A stretch of DNA of 64,000 bases from Bifidobacterium pluvialisilvae (GCF_019331695.1 NZ_JAHBBI010000012.1:1-64000); one strand, 5' to 3'; shown: positions 36,651 through 46,650, counted from the first letter of the stretch. The notes: generated from the sequence alone by a model not told the origin. Numbers and translations: made by a program.

Positions 36651-37862
36651 CTATTCCGCGAACACGTATTCGCTGAGGCGCCGCATGGCCTCCTCGACGC
36701 GCGACTTCGGCAGCGCCAGGTTCATGCGAATAGCGCACGGATGCTGGAACTGCCGGCCGTCCTGCCAGCCGACGCCCACGTCCCAGCCGCGCTTCTCCAG
36801 GTCTGCGATGCCCAACCCGTGCTTCTCGCACCACGACGTACAGTCGAGGAACAGCATGTACGTGCCCTGCGGCCGCGCCACCGTGATGCCGTCGAAATGC
36901 GCGTTGATGTAGTCGGTCGCGTATGCCACGTTGTCGGAGAGCACGTCGAGCAGCTCGTCCAGCCACTGCCGCCCCTCGGGACTGTAGGCGCCGACGAGCG
37001 CGTGCATCGACAGCACGTTCATGGCGTTGTAGTGCGTCTTCTCGCTGACCGCCACGAGCCGGTCGCGCAGATAGTCGTCGTACACGATGTGGTAGCTGCC
37101 GACGAGCCCGGCCAGCGAGAACGTCTTGCTCGGCGCGTAGAACGCGATGGTCCGCCGGCGTGCGTCGTCGCTCACCGTCTGCGTGGGGATGTGGTGGTTG
37201 CCGCGCAGGATGATGTCGGACCAGATCTCGTCGGAGACGACCACGCAGTCGTTGGCCGCGTAGACCTCCATCGCGCGTTCGATCTCCCAGCGCTCCCACA
37301 CGCGCCCGCATGGGTTGTGCGGCGAGCAGAACACGGCCACGTGGATGTTGTTCTCCTTGATCTTGCGGTCCATGTCGTCGAAGTCCATGCGCCACACGCC
37401 CGCTTCGTCGCGTTTGAGCGGACTGTGCACGATGCGGTAGCCGTTGCCGCCGATCGACATCGTGAACCCGACGTATGTGGGGGAGTGCAGCAGCACCGCG
37501 TCGCCGGGCGTGGCGAACGCCTTCATCGCGCTGACCACGCCGCCGAGCACGCCGTTCTCGTAGCCGATGTGCCTGGCCTCAAGGCCGGTGACGCCGTTGC
37601 GTCTGGCCTGCCAGTCGATGATGGCGTCGAAGTACTCGTCGGACGGATCGAAGTATCCGAACAGCGGATGCGACGTGCGTTCCATTATCTGCCGGGTGAT
37701 GGCCGGTGCGGTGGGGAAGTTCATGTCGGCGATCCACATGGGGATCTCGTCGAATCCGGGCTTGGGCTTCTCGGGCGCGAATCCGGGCATGGCGCCGACG
37801 CCGTCCACGGCGATCGCGTCCTTGCCGCGGCGGTCGATGATCGAAGTGAAATCGTAGGGCAT
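36651..37862 (-). CDS. PLP-dependent aminotransferase, MalY/PatB (cystathionine beta-lyase) type
   Basis: 403 residues. Fold-type I PLP enzymes of this group cleave C-S bonds (cystathionine to homocysteine, or cysteine desulfhydration). Signs: N-terminal PMWIADMNFPTAPAI (MalY-like MWVADMDF), GYFDPSDEYFDAIIDW, SPHNPCGRVW, VSDEIWSDI, and the PLP lysine K246 in APSKTFSLAG; Arg of RMNLALPKSRVEEAM near the end. It ends at a nested hairpin and is transcribed toward the DUF308 gene. The frame is intact and of normal length. Confidence 0.88.
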   Translation of the reverse strand: MPYDFTSIIDRRGKDAIAVDGVGAMPGFAPEKPKPGFDEIPMWIADMNFPTAPAITRQIMERTSHPLFGYFDPSDEYFDAIIDWQARRNGVTGLEARHIGYENGVLGGVVSAMKAFATPGDAVLLHSPTYVGFTMSIGGNGYRIVHSPLKRDEAGVWRMDFDDMDRKIKENNIHVAVFCSPHNPCGRVWERWEIERAMEVYAANDCVVVSDEIWSDIILRGNHHIPTQTVSDDARRRTIAFYAPSKTFSLAGLVGSYHIVYDDYLRDRLVAVSEKTHYNAMNVLSMHALVGAYSPEGRQWLDELLDVLSDNVAYATDYINAHFDGITVARPQGTYMLFLDCTSWCEKHGLGIADLEKRGWDVGVGWQDGRQFQHPCAIRMNLALPKSRVEEAMRRLSEYVFAE

Positions 37863-38043
37863 ATAAGTAAGGTATCGACACGCGCGGCGATACGCGCCGG
37901 TCGGGGATATAACGCTGCTTATCGGGTTATGGCAATGTCGAATACCGATGATTGTGGCATGGAACCGTGGGCCGGCTACACCCGATTTTGCAAAATCGGG
38001 AACGTATGTAATAATCGTGACTCGGAAGTTTTGCGCTTCCGCT

Positions 38044-38114
38044 GCGGATGTAGCTCAATGGTAGAGCCTCAGTCTTCCAAACTGATTACGCGGGTTCGAT
38101 TCCCGTCATCCGCT
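38044..38114 (+). tRNA. tRNA-Gly (anticodon TCC)
   Basis: Acceptor arms GCGGATG/CATCCGC, D arm GCTCAATGGTAGAGC, anticodon loop CT-TCC-AA with TCC at 38076-38078, T arm GCGGGTTCGATTCCCGT. CCA is encoded at 38115-38117. A short hairpin with GTTGCCATAGCAAC and TTTTC follows. Confidence 0.95.
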
Positions 38115-38248
38115 CCACGTCGAACCGTTGCCATAGCAACGGTTTTCTTGTATCTAGGATGGAGATGTCGAAATATATCCGACCATCGGATTATCGGGGA
38201 TGCCGCATCGGTTTCCTATGTGTCGACGATCGGACGATTGGAGCGAGC

Positions 38249-38890
38249 ATGACGACCGGACCAGAGCCGAAGCAGCAGAAGCGGCAGACCGACCCGAGCG
38301 AATCGCATCCCCGTGTGCCGTCGATGGCCGAGGTGGAACGCCGTCAGTGGCACAAGGGACGTTGGATCGTGTTCATCGTCGCGCTGATCGTGGCCATCAT
38401 CGTGCCGTACGGCGTCGGACGCATGCTGGCCATGAACGACACGCAGGCCATCGTCGACATCGTCGAACCGTTCGACCCCAACGGCATGGCGCTGGTCTCG
38501 TGGGCCATCACCGTGGCGATGTTCGCCTCGCTGGGCATGGCGGTCATGGAGACGCGGCGCGCGTTGTGGCGCGTGCTGTTCATCATCGGTCTGGCCTTGG
38601 AGCAGCTGCTCGCCGGCATCGGCATGCTGCGGCTGAACTTCTGGTATTCCACGTATGTGGTGTACGGGGATTCCGCGGCGCCGATCAACGCGTCGAACCT
38701 CGGCATCATCGCCGCCGCGCTCGGACTGGCCGTGTTCGCGGTGGTCTACGTCGGCCTGCTGGTCGTGATCCGCAAGGATTCGCGGCTCAACGTGCTGACA
38801 CGCAGCTGGTCGGCGCTTGCGATGTTCTTCATACTCGAGGTGATCACGCTGGCGGTGGTGCTGCTCAGCGGCCTGTCCACCATCGTGTGA
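38249..38890 (+). CDS. Membrane protein of unknown function (four or five helices)
   Basis: 213 residues: hydrophilic N-terminus (about 35 residues), then helices near 37-60, 78-98, 105-128, 150-175 and 190-210. ATG 38249 (MTTGPEPKQQKRQTD) has GGAGCGAG upstream and removes a non-conserved extension that overlaps the tRNA-Gly downstream region. No motif or family is recognised. It stands between tRNA-Gly and rpsO. Confidence 0.65.
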   Translation: MTTGPEPKQQKRQTDPSESHPRVPSMAEVERRQWHKGRWIVFIVALIVAIIVPYGVGRMLAMNDTQAIVDIVEPFDPNGMALVSWAITVAMFASLGMAVMETRRALWRVLFIIGLALEQLLAGIGMLRLNFWYSTYVVYGDSAAPINASNLGIIAAALGLAVFAVVYVGLLVVIRKDSRLNVLTRSWSALAMFFILEVITLAVVLLSGLSTIV

Positions 38891-39061
38891 GGGACGGCCT
38901 GCGGTATCCGTCGTGTCCGCTCGCGTCGTGGTCCGTGGCCCAACACTCCGGTCCGGCCTGCGTGTATACTTAAATTTTGGCGTGTTTCGCCCGCGGATAG
39001 AGAGCGCTGTGGCCGTCATGGTCATGGCACCGCGCAACGACACTGAATATAAGGAGGAGCT

Positions 39062-39331
39062 GTGGCTCTTAGCAACGCTGAAAAGCAGGCAATCATTTCC
39101 GAGTACGCGACGCACGAGGGCGACACCGGCTCGCCCGAGGTTCAGGTGGCGCTGCTGTCCAAGCGTATCTCCGACCTGACCGAGCACCTGAAGATGCACG
39201 CTCACGATCACCACTCCCGTCGTGGCATGCAGCTGATGATCGGTGATCGTCGTCGTCTGCTGGACTACCTCAAGCGTAACGACATCGAACGTTACCGTTC
39301 CCTGATCGAACGCCTCGGTCTGCGCCGATAA
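39062..39331 (+). CDS. rpsO: 30S ribosomal protein S15
   Basis: 89 residues, the standard length. Binds the 16S rRNA central domain. The family pattern is complete: [69 protein letters not shown] lies directly upstream. A terminator follows, then pnp, an arrangement found across bacteria. Confidence 0.98.
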   Translation: MALSNAEKQAIISEYATHEGDTGSPEVQVALLSKRISDLTEHLKMHAHDHHSRRGMQLMIGDRRRLLDYLKRNDIERYRSLIERLGLRR

Positions 39332-39342
39332 TTGAATTCTTC

Positions 39343-39372
39343 CGCCCGGGCATAACCTGCTCGGGCGCTTTT
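39343..39372 (+). terminator. rpsO terminator
   Basis: CGCCCGGGC-ATAACCT-GCTCGGGCG followed by CTTTT, 11 bases after the stop. Confidence 0.9.
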
Positions 39373-39542
39373 GCATGTCGGGAAGGATCACGGGATCCAT
39401 GGCCGGTGAAGGAATCCGGGGAATGATGTAAGAGGACGTGCGCGGTCAGGTACGCCGCGTCCGGCCATGAATCCGATGTGCGAAAGACGTGTGGCCCACG
39501 TTCATGGGACCATGCGCAGGGAGGACGGAGTACCGTTCTTCC

Positions 39543-39570
39543 CCCGGCGTCCCCCAGCGGGACGGCCGGG
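39543..39570 (+). promoter_or_regulatory. Stem-loop in the pnp leader
   Basis: CCCGGCGTCCC-CCAGC-GGGACGGCCGGG, about 50 bases before the pnp start. In Escherichia coli, pnp is autoregulated through a processed leader stem; a similar role here is only an analogy. Confidence 0.45.
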
Positions 39571-39622
39571 AAAATGAAGAGGCTGAATAGACAGATAACA
39601 GGAACAACAAAAGGAGGAACCC

Positions 39623-42331
39623 TTGGAGGGTCCCGAGATCAAGGCCGTTGAGGCCGTTATCGACAATGGTTCATTCGGCAAGCGTACGCTGCGCTTCGAG
39701 ACGGGTCGTCTCGCCCAGCAGGCGGATGGGGCAGTAGCCGCCTATCTTGATGATGATTCCATGGTGCTGAGCACCACCACCGCCGGCTCCAGCCCGAAGG
39801 AGAACTACGACTTCTTCCCGCTGACCGTCGACGTCGAGGAGAAGATGTACGCCGCGGGCAAGATCCCCGGATCCTTCTTCCGCCGCGAGGGCCGTCCGAG
39901 CTCCGAGGCCATCCTGGCCTGCCGCATCATCGACCGCCCGCTGCGTCCGCTGTTCCCGCACACGCTGCGCAACGAGGTGCAGGTCGTCGAGACCATTCTT
40001 TCCATCAACCCTGATGACGCCTACGACGTCATCGCGCTGAACGCCGCCTCCGCCTCCACGCTGATTTCCGGCCTGCCGTTCGAAGGCCCGGTCTCCGGCG
40101 TGCGTCTGGCGCTCATCGACGGACAGTGGGTCGCCTTCCCGCGCTGGAGCGAGCGCGAGCGCGCCGTGTTCGAGATCGTGGTCGCCGGCCGCGTGATCGA
40201 GAACGGCGACGTCGCCATCGCCATGATCGAGGCCGGTGCCGGCAAGAACGCCTGGAAGCTCATCTACGAGGATGGCCAGACCAAGCCCGACGAGACCGTC
40301 GTGGCCGGTGGCCTCGAGGCCGCCAAGCCGTTCATCAAGGTCATTTGCGAGGCCCAGAACGAGCTCAAGGCCAAGGCCGCCAAGGAGACCCGCGAGTTCC
40401 AGCTGTTCCCGGAGTACACCGACGACCTGTACAACCGCATCGACGAGATCGCCCACGGCCAGCTCGACGAGGCCCTGTCCATCGCGGAGAAGCTGCCGCG
40501 CCAGGACCGCATCGCCGAGATCAAGCAGCAGGTGAAGGACACCCTCGCCGGCGAGTTCACCGACATGGACGACGCCGAGAAGGAGAAGGAGATCGGCAAC
40601 GCGTTCAAGGAGCTGCAGCGCCAGATCGTGCGCCGCCGCATCCTCACGCAGGACTACCGCATCGACGGCCGCGGCCTGCGCGACATCCGCACCCTCTCCG
40701 CCGAGGTCGACATCGTGCCGCGCGTGCACGGCTCCGCCCTGTTCCAGCGCGGCGAGACCCAGATCCTGGGCGTCACCACGCTGAACATGCTCAAGATGGA
40801 GCAGCAGATCGACGCGCTGTCCGGCCCGAACACCAAGCGTTACATGCACAACTACGAGATGCCGCCGTACTCCACCGGCGAGACCGGCCGCGTCGGCTCC
40901 CCGAAGCGCCGCGAGATCGGCCACGGCGCCCTCGCCGAGAAGGCCATCGTGCCGGTGCTGCCGAGCCGCGAGGAGTTCCCCTACGCCATCCGCCAGGTCT
41001 CCGAGGCCATCGGCTCCAACGGCTCCACCTCCATGGGCTCCGTGTGCGCCTCCACCCTGTCGCTGCTCGCCGCCGGCGTGCCGCTGAAGGCCCCGGTCGC
41101 GGGCATCGCCATGGGTCTCGTCTCCGGCGATGTGGACGGCCAGCACGTCTACAAGACCCTCACCGACATCCTGGGCGCCGAGGACGCGTTCGGCGACATG
41201 GACTTCAAGGTGGCCGGCACCAGCGAGTTCATCACCGCCCTGCAGCTCGACACCAAGCTCGACGGCATCCCCGCCGACATCCTGGCCGCCGCCCTGCAGC
41301 AGGCCCACGAGGCCCGCGCCACGATCCTCGACCTCATCAACGAGTGCATCGACGGCCCGGCCGAGATGAGCGAGTACGCCCCGCGCATCATCACCACCAC
41401 CGTCCCGGTCGACAAGATCGGCGAGGTCATCGGCCCGAAGGGCAAGATGATCAACCAGATCCAGGAGGACACCGGCGCCGAGATCGCCATCGAGGACGAC
41501 GGCACCGTGTTCATCTCCTCCGAGGGCGGCGAAGGCGCCGAGAAGGCCAAGGCCATCATCGACCAGATCGCCAACCCGCATGTGCCGGAGGCCGGCGAGC
41601 AGTACAACGGCAAGGTCGTCAAGACCACGTCGTTCGGCGCGTTCGTCAACCTCACGCCGGGCACCGACGGTCTGCTGCACATCAGCCAGATCCGCAACCT
41701 CGCCAATGGCGAGCGCATCGACGCCGTCGAGGACGTGCTCAAGGAAGGCGACACCGTCGAGGTCGTCGTGCAGGGCGTGGACGACCGCGGCAAGATCTCG
41801 CTGGCCATCCCCGGCTTCGAGGACCAGGAGTCCGGCGCCTCCCGCGGCGGCGACCGTGGCGGACGTGGCCGCGGCGACCGTGACGACCGCCGTGGCGGAC
41901 GCGACCGCGACCGTGACGACCGCGGCTTCCGCGGACGTGGCCGTCGTGACGACCGTCGTGACCGTGATGACCGTCGTGACCGCGACGATCGTCCGCGTCG
42001 TCGCCGTTACGATGACGACCGCTACGACAACGACCGTTACGATGACGACGATCGTCGTTCCGACCGTGACTTCGACCGCGATGACCGCGACTACCGTGAC
42101 GACCGTCGTGACCGTGACGACCGCCGAGGCGGCCGCCGTGGCGGACGTCGTGACCGTGATGACCGTCGTGACCGCGACTACCGTGACGATCGTCGTGGTG
42201 GCCGCCGCGACGACCGCAACCCGCGTTACGCCGTCGACGACTCCTACGACGAGTACCGCGCCGACCGCGAGGAGCGTTCCGAGCGCCCGCGCCGCCGCGT
42301 CCGTCGTGACTTCGATCCGTTCGAGGACTGA
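39623..42331 (+). CDS. pnp: Polyribonucleotide nucleotidyltransferase with an Arg/Asp-rich tail
   Basis: 902 residues; a phosphorolytic 3'-5' exoribonuclease. Two RNase PH domains (first begins [20 protein letters not shown]; second [19 protein letters not shown] with [14 protein letters not shown]), a KH domain ([19 protein letters not shown] near 595-613) and an S1 domain ([25 protein letters not shown] near 660). Start is TTG 39623 with AAAGGAGG 9 bases upstream. Residues from about 738 to 902 are a low-complexity tail of RDDRRD, RGGR and DDRYDND repeats ending RRDFDPFED, far longer than the short tails usual in the family and probably disordered. The 3' end is partly duplicated downstream. 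Confidence 0.97.
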   Translation: MEGPEIKAVEAVIDNGSFGKRTLRFETGRLAQQADGAVAAYLDDDSMVLSTTTAGSSPKENYDFFPLTVDVEEKMYAAGKIPGSFFRREGRPSSEAILACRIIDRPLRPLFPHTLRNEVQVVETILSINPDDAYDVIALNAASASTLISGLPFEGPVSGVRLALIDGQWVAFPRWSERERAVFEIVVAGRVIENGDVAIAMIEAGAGKNAWKLIYEDGQTKPDETVVAGGLEAAKPFIKVICEAQNELKAKAAKETREFQLFPEYTDDLYNRIDEIAHGQLDEALSIAEKLPRQDRIAEIKQQVKDTLAGEFTDMDDAEKEKEIGNAFKELQRQIVRRRILTQDYRIDGRGLRDIRTLSAEVDIVPRVHGSALFQRGETQILGVTTLNMLKMEQQIDALSGPNTKRYMHNYEMPPYSTGETGRVGSPKRREIGHGALAEKAIVPVLPSREEFPYAIRQVSEAIGSNGSTSMGSVCASTLSLLAAGVPLKAPVAGIAMGLVSGDVDGQHVYKTLTDILGAEDAFGDMDFKVAGTSEFITALQLDTKLDGIPADILAAALQQAHEARATILDLINECIDGPAEMSEYAPRIITTTVPVDKIGEVIGPKGKMINQIQEDTGAEIAIEDDGTVFISSEGGEGAEKAKAIIDQIANPHVPEAGEQYNGKVVKTTSFGAFVNLTPGTDGLLHISQIRNLANGERIDAVEDVLKEGDTVEVVVQGVDDRGKISLAIPGFEDQESGASRGGDRGGRGRGDRDDRRGGRDRDRDDRGFRGRGRRDDRRDRDDRRDRDDRPRRRRYDDDRYDNDRYDDDDRRSDRDFDRDDRDYRDDRRDRDDRRGGRRGGRRDRDDRRDRDYRDDRRGGRRDDRNPRYAVDDSYDEYRADREERSERPRRRVRRDFDPFED

Positions 42332-42475
42332 TTCCGGTTTTCTGGCTCCCCTCTTTGAGGGGAGCTGTCGGCGGAGCCGACTGAGGGGAGTTGCACACCT
42401 TGTGTGTGGAATGTCTCCGCTTGACGGCTCGGCATTCGAGGACTGATTCCGGTTTCCTGGCTCCTCTCTTTGAGG
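42320..42475 (+). repeat. Direct repeat of the pnp 3' end plus REP-like element
   Basis: 41 bp containing the last pnp codons and stop plus the head of a CTCCCCTC-type REP (42320-42360) recur at 42435-42475 with two mismatches. A complete REP occupies 42344-42390. In the second copy the REP is interrupted by a palindromic insert with ATTCTGCC/GGCAGAAT ends (about 42475-42520). Confidence 0.85.
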
Positions 42476-42585
42476 ATTCTGCCGTGAAGCAAACGGCAGA
42501 GGCGTTTGCAGGCAGAATGCGAGCCGACAGGGGAGCCGCCGCACTCCCTCCGCGCGCGATTTCCGTCTGACGACCGATAATCCAA

Positions 42586-42617
42586 GGGGCCGTGACATCC
42601 TGTGATGTCACGGCCCC
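42586..42617. terminator. Strong terminator-like hairpin
   Basis: GGGGCCGTGACATC-CTGT-GATGTCACGGCCCC, a perfect 14-bp stem, between pnp and the sugar-acid island. Confidence 0.85.
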
Positions 42618-42783
42618 TGCTTATTCCTATTCCCGCGTTTTCTCCCGACATTCGTACCCGCCTCATCGCAAGCCGCTGCAGTGTCGCATGGCTTTGTTGG
42701 CGCCCCACGATTCCCGCGTCGTCGCCCATCATCTGTTCAGATGAATCGATAAACCAACCATTGGTGTTATTATCGGGTAATAC

Positions 42784-42846
42784 ATCAGTTATAACCACGG
42801 AATAACCAGGGGATGCCGACGACGATTCCTTGTGGTTTCAACGGTT
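42784..42846 (+). promoter_or_regulatory. Conserved 63-bp regulatory region upstream of the DlgD-like gene
   Basis: Aligns without gaps to 53197-53259 upstream of the second MDR dehydrogenase (about 49 of 63 identical, by hand). Shared blocks: ATCARTTATAAC, AATAAYCA, GATTCCTTRTG and CAACGGTT. A dyad GTTATTA-TCGG-GTAATAC lies just before it (42766-42783). It is 185 bases ahead of the start, implying a common regulator and long leaders. Confidence 0.6.
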
Positions 42847-43030
42847 CGCATCAGTGGCGAAGCGGTCAGGACCCTGCCTGTGGCAGCATCGCGCAGGGCC
42901 GGATGCCAGACGAAGGCCCGATGCGGGGCGGCTGCGGGACCACGGCCGGCGACGGCGTCCCCGCGCATGGTCGTAACCGACGTCCCATAACCGCATCGGC
43001 GGCCACGCCGCCAAGCCAAGGAGCAGCCCC

Positions 43031-44080
43031 ATGAGCAAGCGAATCCCCTACGAGCAGGTCGAGGAAACCATCCGCAAGGCGTTCATCGCCATCGGCATGG
43101 ACGAGGACAAGGCGGCGACATGCGCCGCCGTGCACACGGAATCCAGCGCCGCCGGCGTCGAAAGCCACGGCCTGAACCGCGTGCCGCGCTTCGTGGAATA
43201 CGTGCGCAAGGGCTGGATCAACCTCGACGGCGAACCGCAGCTGGTCAAGGCCGTGGGCGCCGTGGAGAACTACGACGGCCAGCTCGGCGTCGGCGTGCTC
43301 AACGCCCTGTTCTGCACCGACCGTGCCATGCAGCTCGCTAAGGAGCACGGCATCGGCTGCGTGACCCTGCGCAACACGACCCACTGGATGCGCGGCGGCA
43401 CCTACGCGTGGCGTATGGCCGAAGCCGGATACGTGGGCATGAACTGGATTAACACCGAAAGCTGCATGCCGATGTGGGGCAGCGTCGAACCAAGCGTGGG
43501 CAACAACCCGTTCTGCATGGCCATCCCGCGCGAGAACGGGCCTGTCGTGGTCGACATGGCCATGAGCCAGTACGCGTACGGCAAGCTCGGCGTCTACCGT
43601 CTCGCCGGCAAGAAGCTGCCGTTCCCCGGCGGATTCGACGTCGACGGCAACCTTACCGACGACCCGGGCAAAATCGAGGAAAGCATGCGCATCCTGCCCA
43701 CCGGCTACTGGAAAGGCAGCAGCATGGCCATCGCCATGGACCTTGCCGCCGCACTGATGTCGAACGGCATGACCGGCTCCGACATCGACCAGGGCGGACA
43801 CGGCAGCTGCGGCGGCTGCAGCCAGGTGTTCATCGCCTTCGACCCCGACCTGTTCGGCGGCCACGACGAGAACCAGGCCAAGCTCGACCGTCGCATCGAC
43901 GCCGTGCACAACGCCCGCCCCGAAAACCCCGACCGTCCGGTCGCATACCCCGGTGAGCACGCGCTCGCCAACCTCGAACGCAGCCGCAGGGAGGGTGTCG
44001 TCGTGGACGAGACCATATGGGATCAGGTGCGCTCGATCGCCGACGGCAACCTCGACGTCGTGGACATCGCCAGCAGGTGA
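43031..44080 (+). CDS. Malate/L-lactate dehydrogenase family oxidoreductase, DlgD (YiaK)-like
   Basis: 349 residues. Members reduce 2-keto acids with NAD(P)H in a non-Rossmann fold. It follows Escherichia coli YiaK (2,3-diketo-L-gulonate reductase) closely: SAAGVESHGLNRVPRFVEYV, GIGCVTLRNTTHWMRGGTYA, GSVEPSVGNNPFCMAIP, VDMAMSQYAYGKLGVYRLAG and ILPTGYWKGSSMAIAMDLAA. GGAGCAGCCCC precedes ATG 43031. A YiaL-like gene follows after 107 bases, as yiaK and yiaL are paired in enteric bacteria, which supports a role with keto-sugar acids. The exact substrate is unproven. Confidence 0.85.
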   Translation: MSKRIPYEQVEETIRKAFIAIGMDEDKAATCAAVHTESSAAGVESHGLNRVPRFVEYVRKGWINLDGEPQLVKAVGAVENYDGQLGVGVLNALFCTDRAMQLAKEHGIGCVTLRNTTHWMRGGTYAWRMAEAGYVGMNWINTESCMPMWGSVEPSVGNNPFCMAIPRENGPVVVDMAMSQYAYGKLGVYRLAGKKLPFPGGFDVDGNLTDDPGKIEESMRILPTGYWKGSSMAIAMDLAAALMSNGMTGSDIDQGGHGSCGGCSQVFIAFDPDLFGGHDENQAKLDRRIDAVHNARPENPDRPVAYPGEHALANLERSRREGVVVDETIWDQVRSIADGNLDVVDIASR

Positions 44081-44187
44081 GTGTTCATGAAACCGATTCC
44101 ATCTTTGGGTTGTTCCCGAGTAAGGTGAGCATCGGGTAATTCCGTCAGGATAATTCCTCCATCGAATATCGAACGAAAGGAATCCAC

Positions 44188-44646
44188 ATGTTCGCTGCTG
44201 GCATCGACGCCGCGGAACGCTACGACTACCGCGACGACGAATTCAAGACCGTCTACGCCTGGCTGCGCGATCCGGCCCTCGCAACGCTCGAACCGGGCAC
44301 ATACCCCATCGAAGGCTCGCACAGCGTGGCCTACGTGCAGGAGTACGACACGCGCGAGGCCGACGAGGGGCGTTTCGAGACACACGACCATTTCTTCGAC
44401 GTCCACTACGTCATCTCCGGGCGCGAACGCGTCTACCTGTGCAAGCGCGACGGCCTTGTGCTGCATGAGCGTGACGACGACACCGACCTGTCGTTGTACG
44501 ACGATCCGGCCATCGACGGCGGCCTGCTGCTCGAGGCCGGCTCGTTCGTCGTGGTCGCTCCCGAGGACGCGCACAAGCCGCGCTGCTCCGCCCGGCCGGG
44601 CAATCGCGAGCACGTGCGCAAGGTCGTCGTCAAGGTCCCCGTCTGA
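44188..44646 (+). CDS. YhcH/YjgK/YiaL family protein
   Basis: 152 residues, the usual length of this cupin-like family, which includes YiaL and sugar anomerase-like proteins. Visible: EGSHSVAYVQEYDTR, ETHDHFFDVHYVISGRERVYL (metal-binding His residues) and FVVVAPEDAHKPRCSA. AAAGGAATCC lies upstream. Same direction as the DlgD-like gene and probably co-transcribed. Molecular function is not settled for the family. Confidence 0.85.
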   Translation: MFAAGIDAAERYDYRDDEFKTVYAWLRDPALATLEPGTYPIEGSHSVAYVQEYDTREADEGRFETHDHFFDVHYVISGRERVYLCKRDGLVLHERDDDTDLSLYDDPAIDGGLLLEAGSFVVVAPEDAHKPRCSARPGNREHVRKVVVKVPV

Positions 44647-44663
44647 CCTCTCGCGGGACTGGG

Positions 44664-45180
44664 TTTGTGGGTCTATCTGTTCCCGCGTGGAAAAGTGGGC
44701 CTATCCGTTCGCCGGTTTCGGGGTTTGTGGGTCTGTCCGTTTGTAGGGTCCGGGGTTTGTGGGTCTGCCCGCCCGCCGGGTTCGGTTTGTGGGTCTATCC
44801 ACTCCTGAAAACATGGAAAGTGGGTCTATCCGTCCGTAGGTTTCGGGGTTTGTGGGTCTATCCGTTTGCCAAAAAATGAAAGTGGGTCTACCGCATACAC
44901 GAGGACAGTGTTTTCGGCGTCCTCGTGTATACGGTAGACCCACAAACCCGTTTATGAACGGTTTGGCCCACTCTTCGTGAATGGTCTGGACCCACTAATC
45001 TGCTGTATAGTTGGCCGGGACCCACAATCCTCCTCGTTTGTGATTGGCTGAGCCTGCTAATCCGTCTTGTGGTTGGTCGGATTGACGATTGCGGTCGGCT
45101 TGGCCTGCGATTGCGGCCGATTTGACCTATGACATGGCTGGTTGGTCTGCGATTGCGGCAGGCTGGACCCACTAATCTTT
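44664..45180. repeat. Convergent repeat array around a hairpin, family A, locus 2
   Basis: GTGGGTCT (or GTGGGCCT) occurs at 44667, 44695, 44727, 44759, 44789, 44820, 44852 and 44882, 28-32 bp apart. The central hairpin has 25-bp arms (44882-44906 and 44919-44943, one mismatch) that include the core CGCATACACGAGGAC. To the right the motif is inverted (GACCCAC or near forms near 44937, 44966, 44990, 45019) and becomes degenerate, with a last copy near 45168. It fills the gap between convergent genes. Confidence 0.85.
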
Positions 45181-45185
45181 CCTTT

Positions 45186-45482
45186 GGCTTGGTCGATGAT
45201 GGAGCATGCTGCATATGCTCGGTTTTGCGTCGTGGTCCATCAATTTTGGCCTGTTTTTCATGGATTATGGCGAATTTTGTTGAAAATGTGGCGCAATCCA
45301 TCGGCTGGAGGATATCGGTCATCGAGAAACCGCATGATTGCAACGGTTCTGGATTTCAGGCCGTGATGGTGCGATGGACGGCGTGACAAAACGCCCGATA
45401 TGCGTCGTAGTCCATCGGAATCCAGCTGATTCCCATGGACCACAACACATTCCACCAACACTGCGTCATGGTCCATCGGTGA
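45186..45482. repeat. Convergent repeat locus, family C, locus 2
   Basis: Directly follows family A. Copies of GCGTCGTGGTCCATC-like sequence (near 45227, 45400, 45465) and inverted GATGGACGGCG/CATGGACCAC (near 45372, 45434) surround a dyad with TTTTGTTGAAAA at its centre (45260-45301), comparable to TTTTCGTCGAAAA at locus 1. No gene is visible. Confidence 0.55.
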
Positions 45483-45547
45483 TGTCTGATTGTTGCGAAT
45501 TCCGTCACTATGTTGATTCGACGATCTATCGATTCGGCAATTGGTGG

Positions 45548-46456
45548 TCAGTCATCCTGCTGGCACAGTTGATGGATTGTCTTAAACTGTTCGTCAGTGA
45601 GTTGCACGGCCGGTTCTCTGACAAGGGTGGAAATCGGCAGGCCTTTGGCCTTGACCGCGCCTTTGATGGCGGAGATGAACAAATCGGCCTGGTCGTAGAT
45701 CGCCATGAGCCGGCTGATTCGTTGGGCCGCGGTGATGGCCGTGGCATAGTCTCCGGATTCGTACGCCCGGTGCATGGTGACGAACGTCTCCGGTTCCACG
45801 TTGGTCAAGCCGCACAGCACTCCGTCGCCGCCGGAGACTCGGTTGACCAGATAGTATTCGTCGTATCCGGACAGTACCGAGAAATCATGGGTGACGGGTC
45901 TGACGGCGGTGATGACTTTACGCGTATGGCTGATGGTGTCGACCGTGTCCTTGATGCCGACGATGGTCGGGTGTCGTTGCCGTAGTCGTGCCACCAGTTC
46001 CGGATTGAGGTCATTGCCGGTACGGGCGGGGAAGTTGTAGAGGATGACCGGTAGGTCGGTGGCTTCGGACACCGTGGCGAAATACCGTTCGGCAGCGGCA
46101 TCGTCGGGGCCGAAATAATAGGGGCTTACCGCCACCAGTGCGTCAACACCTGCGTGCTCGCAGAACTTTGCGAAGTCGACGACGTTGTCGATGTTTGTAT
46201 CCCCGATACCGACGAGGACGCTTATGCGTCCCGCTACATGCCGTACCACGAATTCGACGGCGCGTTTCTTTGTCTCCAGAGGGAAGGCGAAGAACTCACC
46301 GATGCTGCCGAAGATCAGTACACCGTCGATGCCGGCCTCGACCAGATGGTCGAGATGGCGTCCCCAGAGTTCGAGTTCGAGGTCACCGTCATCGTCGGTG
46401 ATGGTGATGGAGGGGCAATATATCCCTGTGAATCGTCTGGTGGATTGTGCGGTCAT
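45548..46456 (-). CDS. DapA-superfamily 2-keto-3-deoxy sugar acid aldolase (YagE/YjhH type)
   Basis: 302 residues. Schiff-base aldolase that splits a 2-keto-3-deoxy acid into pyruvate and an aldehyde. The sequence tracks E. coli YagE: GSIGEFFAFPLE, AGVDALVAVSPYYF, catalytic Tyr in VILYNFPARTGNDLNPELVA, Schiff-base K169 in IVGIKDTVD, LSGYDEYYL and GGDGVLCGL. ATG 46456 has AAGGAGC 7 bases upstream; a longer frame to 46546 lacks support. It is divergent from the first MDR dehydrogenase, and the gap holds a GntR-type operator. In the context of fuconate dehydratase, a 2-keto-3-deoxy-L-fuconate-like substrate is a fair inference. Confidence 0.85.
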   Translation of the reverse strand: MTAQSTRRFTGIYCPSITITDDDGDLELELWGRHLDHLVEAGIDGVLIFGSIGEFFAFPLETKKRAVEFVVRHVAGRISVLVGIGDTNIDNVVDFAKFCEHAGVDALVAVSPYYFGPDDAAAERYFATVSEATDLPVILYNFPARTGNDLNPELVARLRQRHPTIVGIKDTVDTISHTRKVITAVRPVTHDFSVLSGYDEYYLVNRVSGGDGVLCGLTNVEPETFVTMHRAYESGDYATAITAAQRISRLMAIYDQADLFISAIKGAVKAKGLPISTLVREPAVQLTDEQFKTIHQLCQQDD

Positions 46457-46638
46457 GATGTGCTCCTTAATGGCGGCGTATGGACGTCGCCGGTGGTGGG
46501 CCGTCGTCGGAATCGCTGGTTCCATCGGCTTCGATGGGGCCGACACGCCGTTGTCGTCGTTGAAAACAGTGGCATTGTCGATTTCGATGTGACGTGCGCT
46601 TTGCGTCGTGCACTCTCCATGATATCGTAATTACACAA

Positions 46639-46650
46639 CTTGTATACAAG
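46639..46650. promoter_or_regulatory. Palindromic operator CTTGTATACAAG
   Basis: Perfect 12-bp palindrome in the divergent gap between the aldolase and dehydrogenase genes, of the TTGTATACAA kind bound by FCD-type GntR regulators; two such regulators are encoded nearby. Confidence 0.55.

Noticed and set aside
44882-44943. Ordinary intrinsic terminator at the centre of family A locus 2
   Set aside because: The 25-bp stem could terminate transcription, but there is no T-run and the same core recurs at two other loci within facing arrays, so a plain terminator does not explain it.
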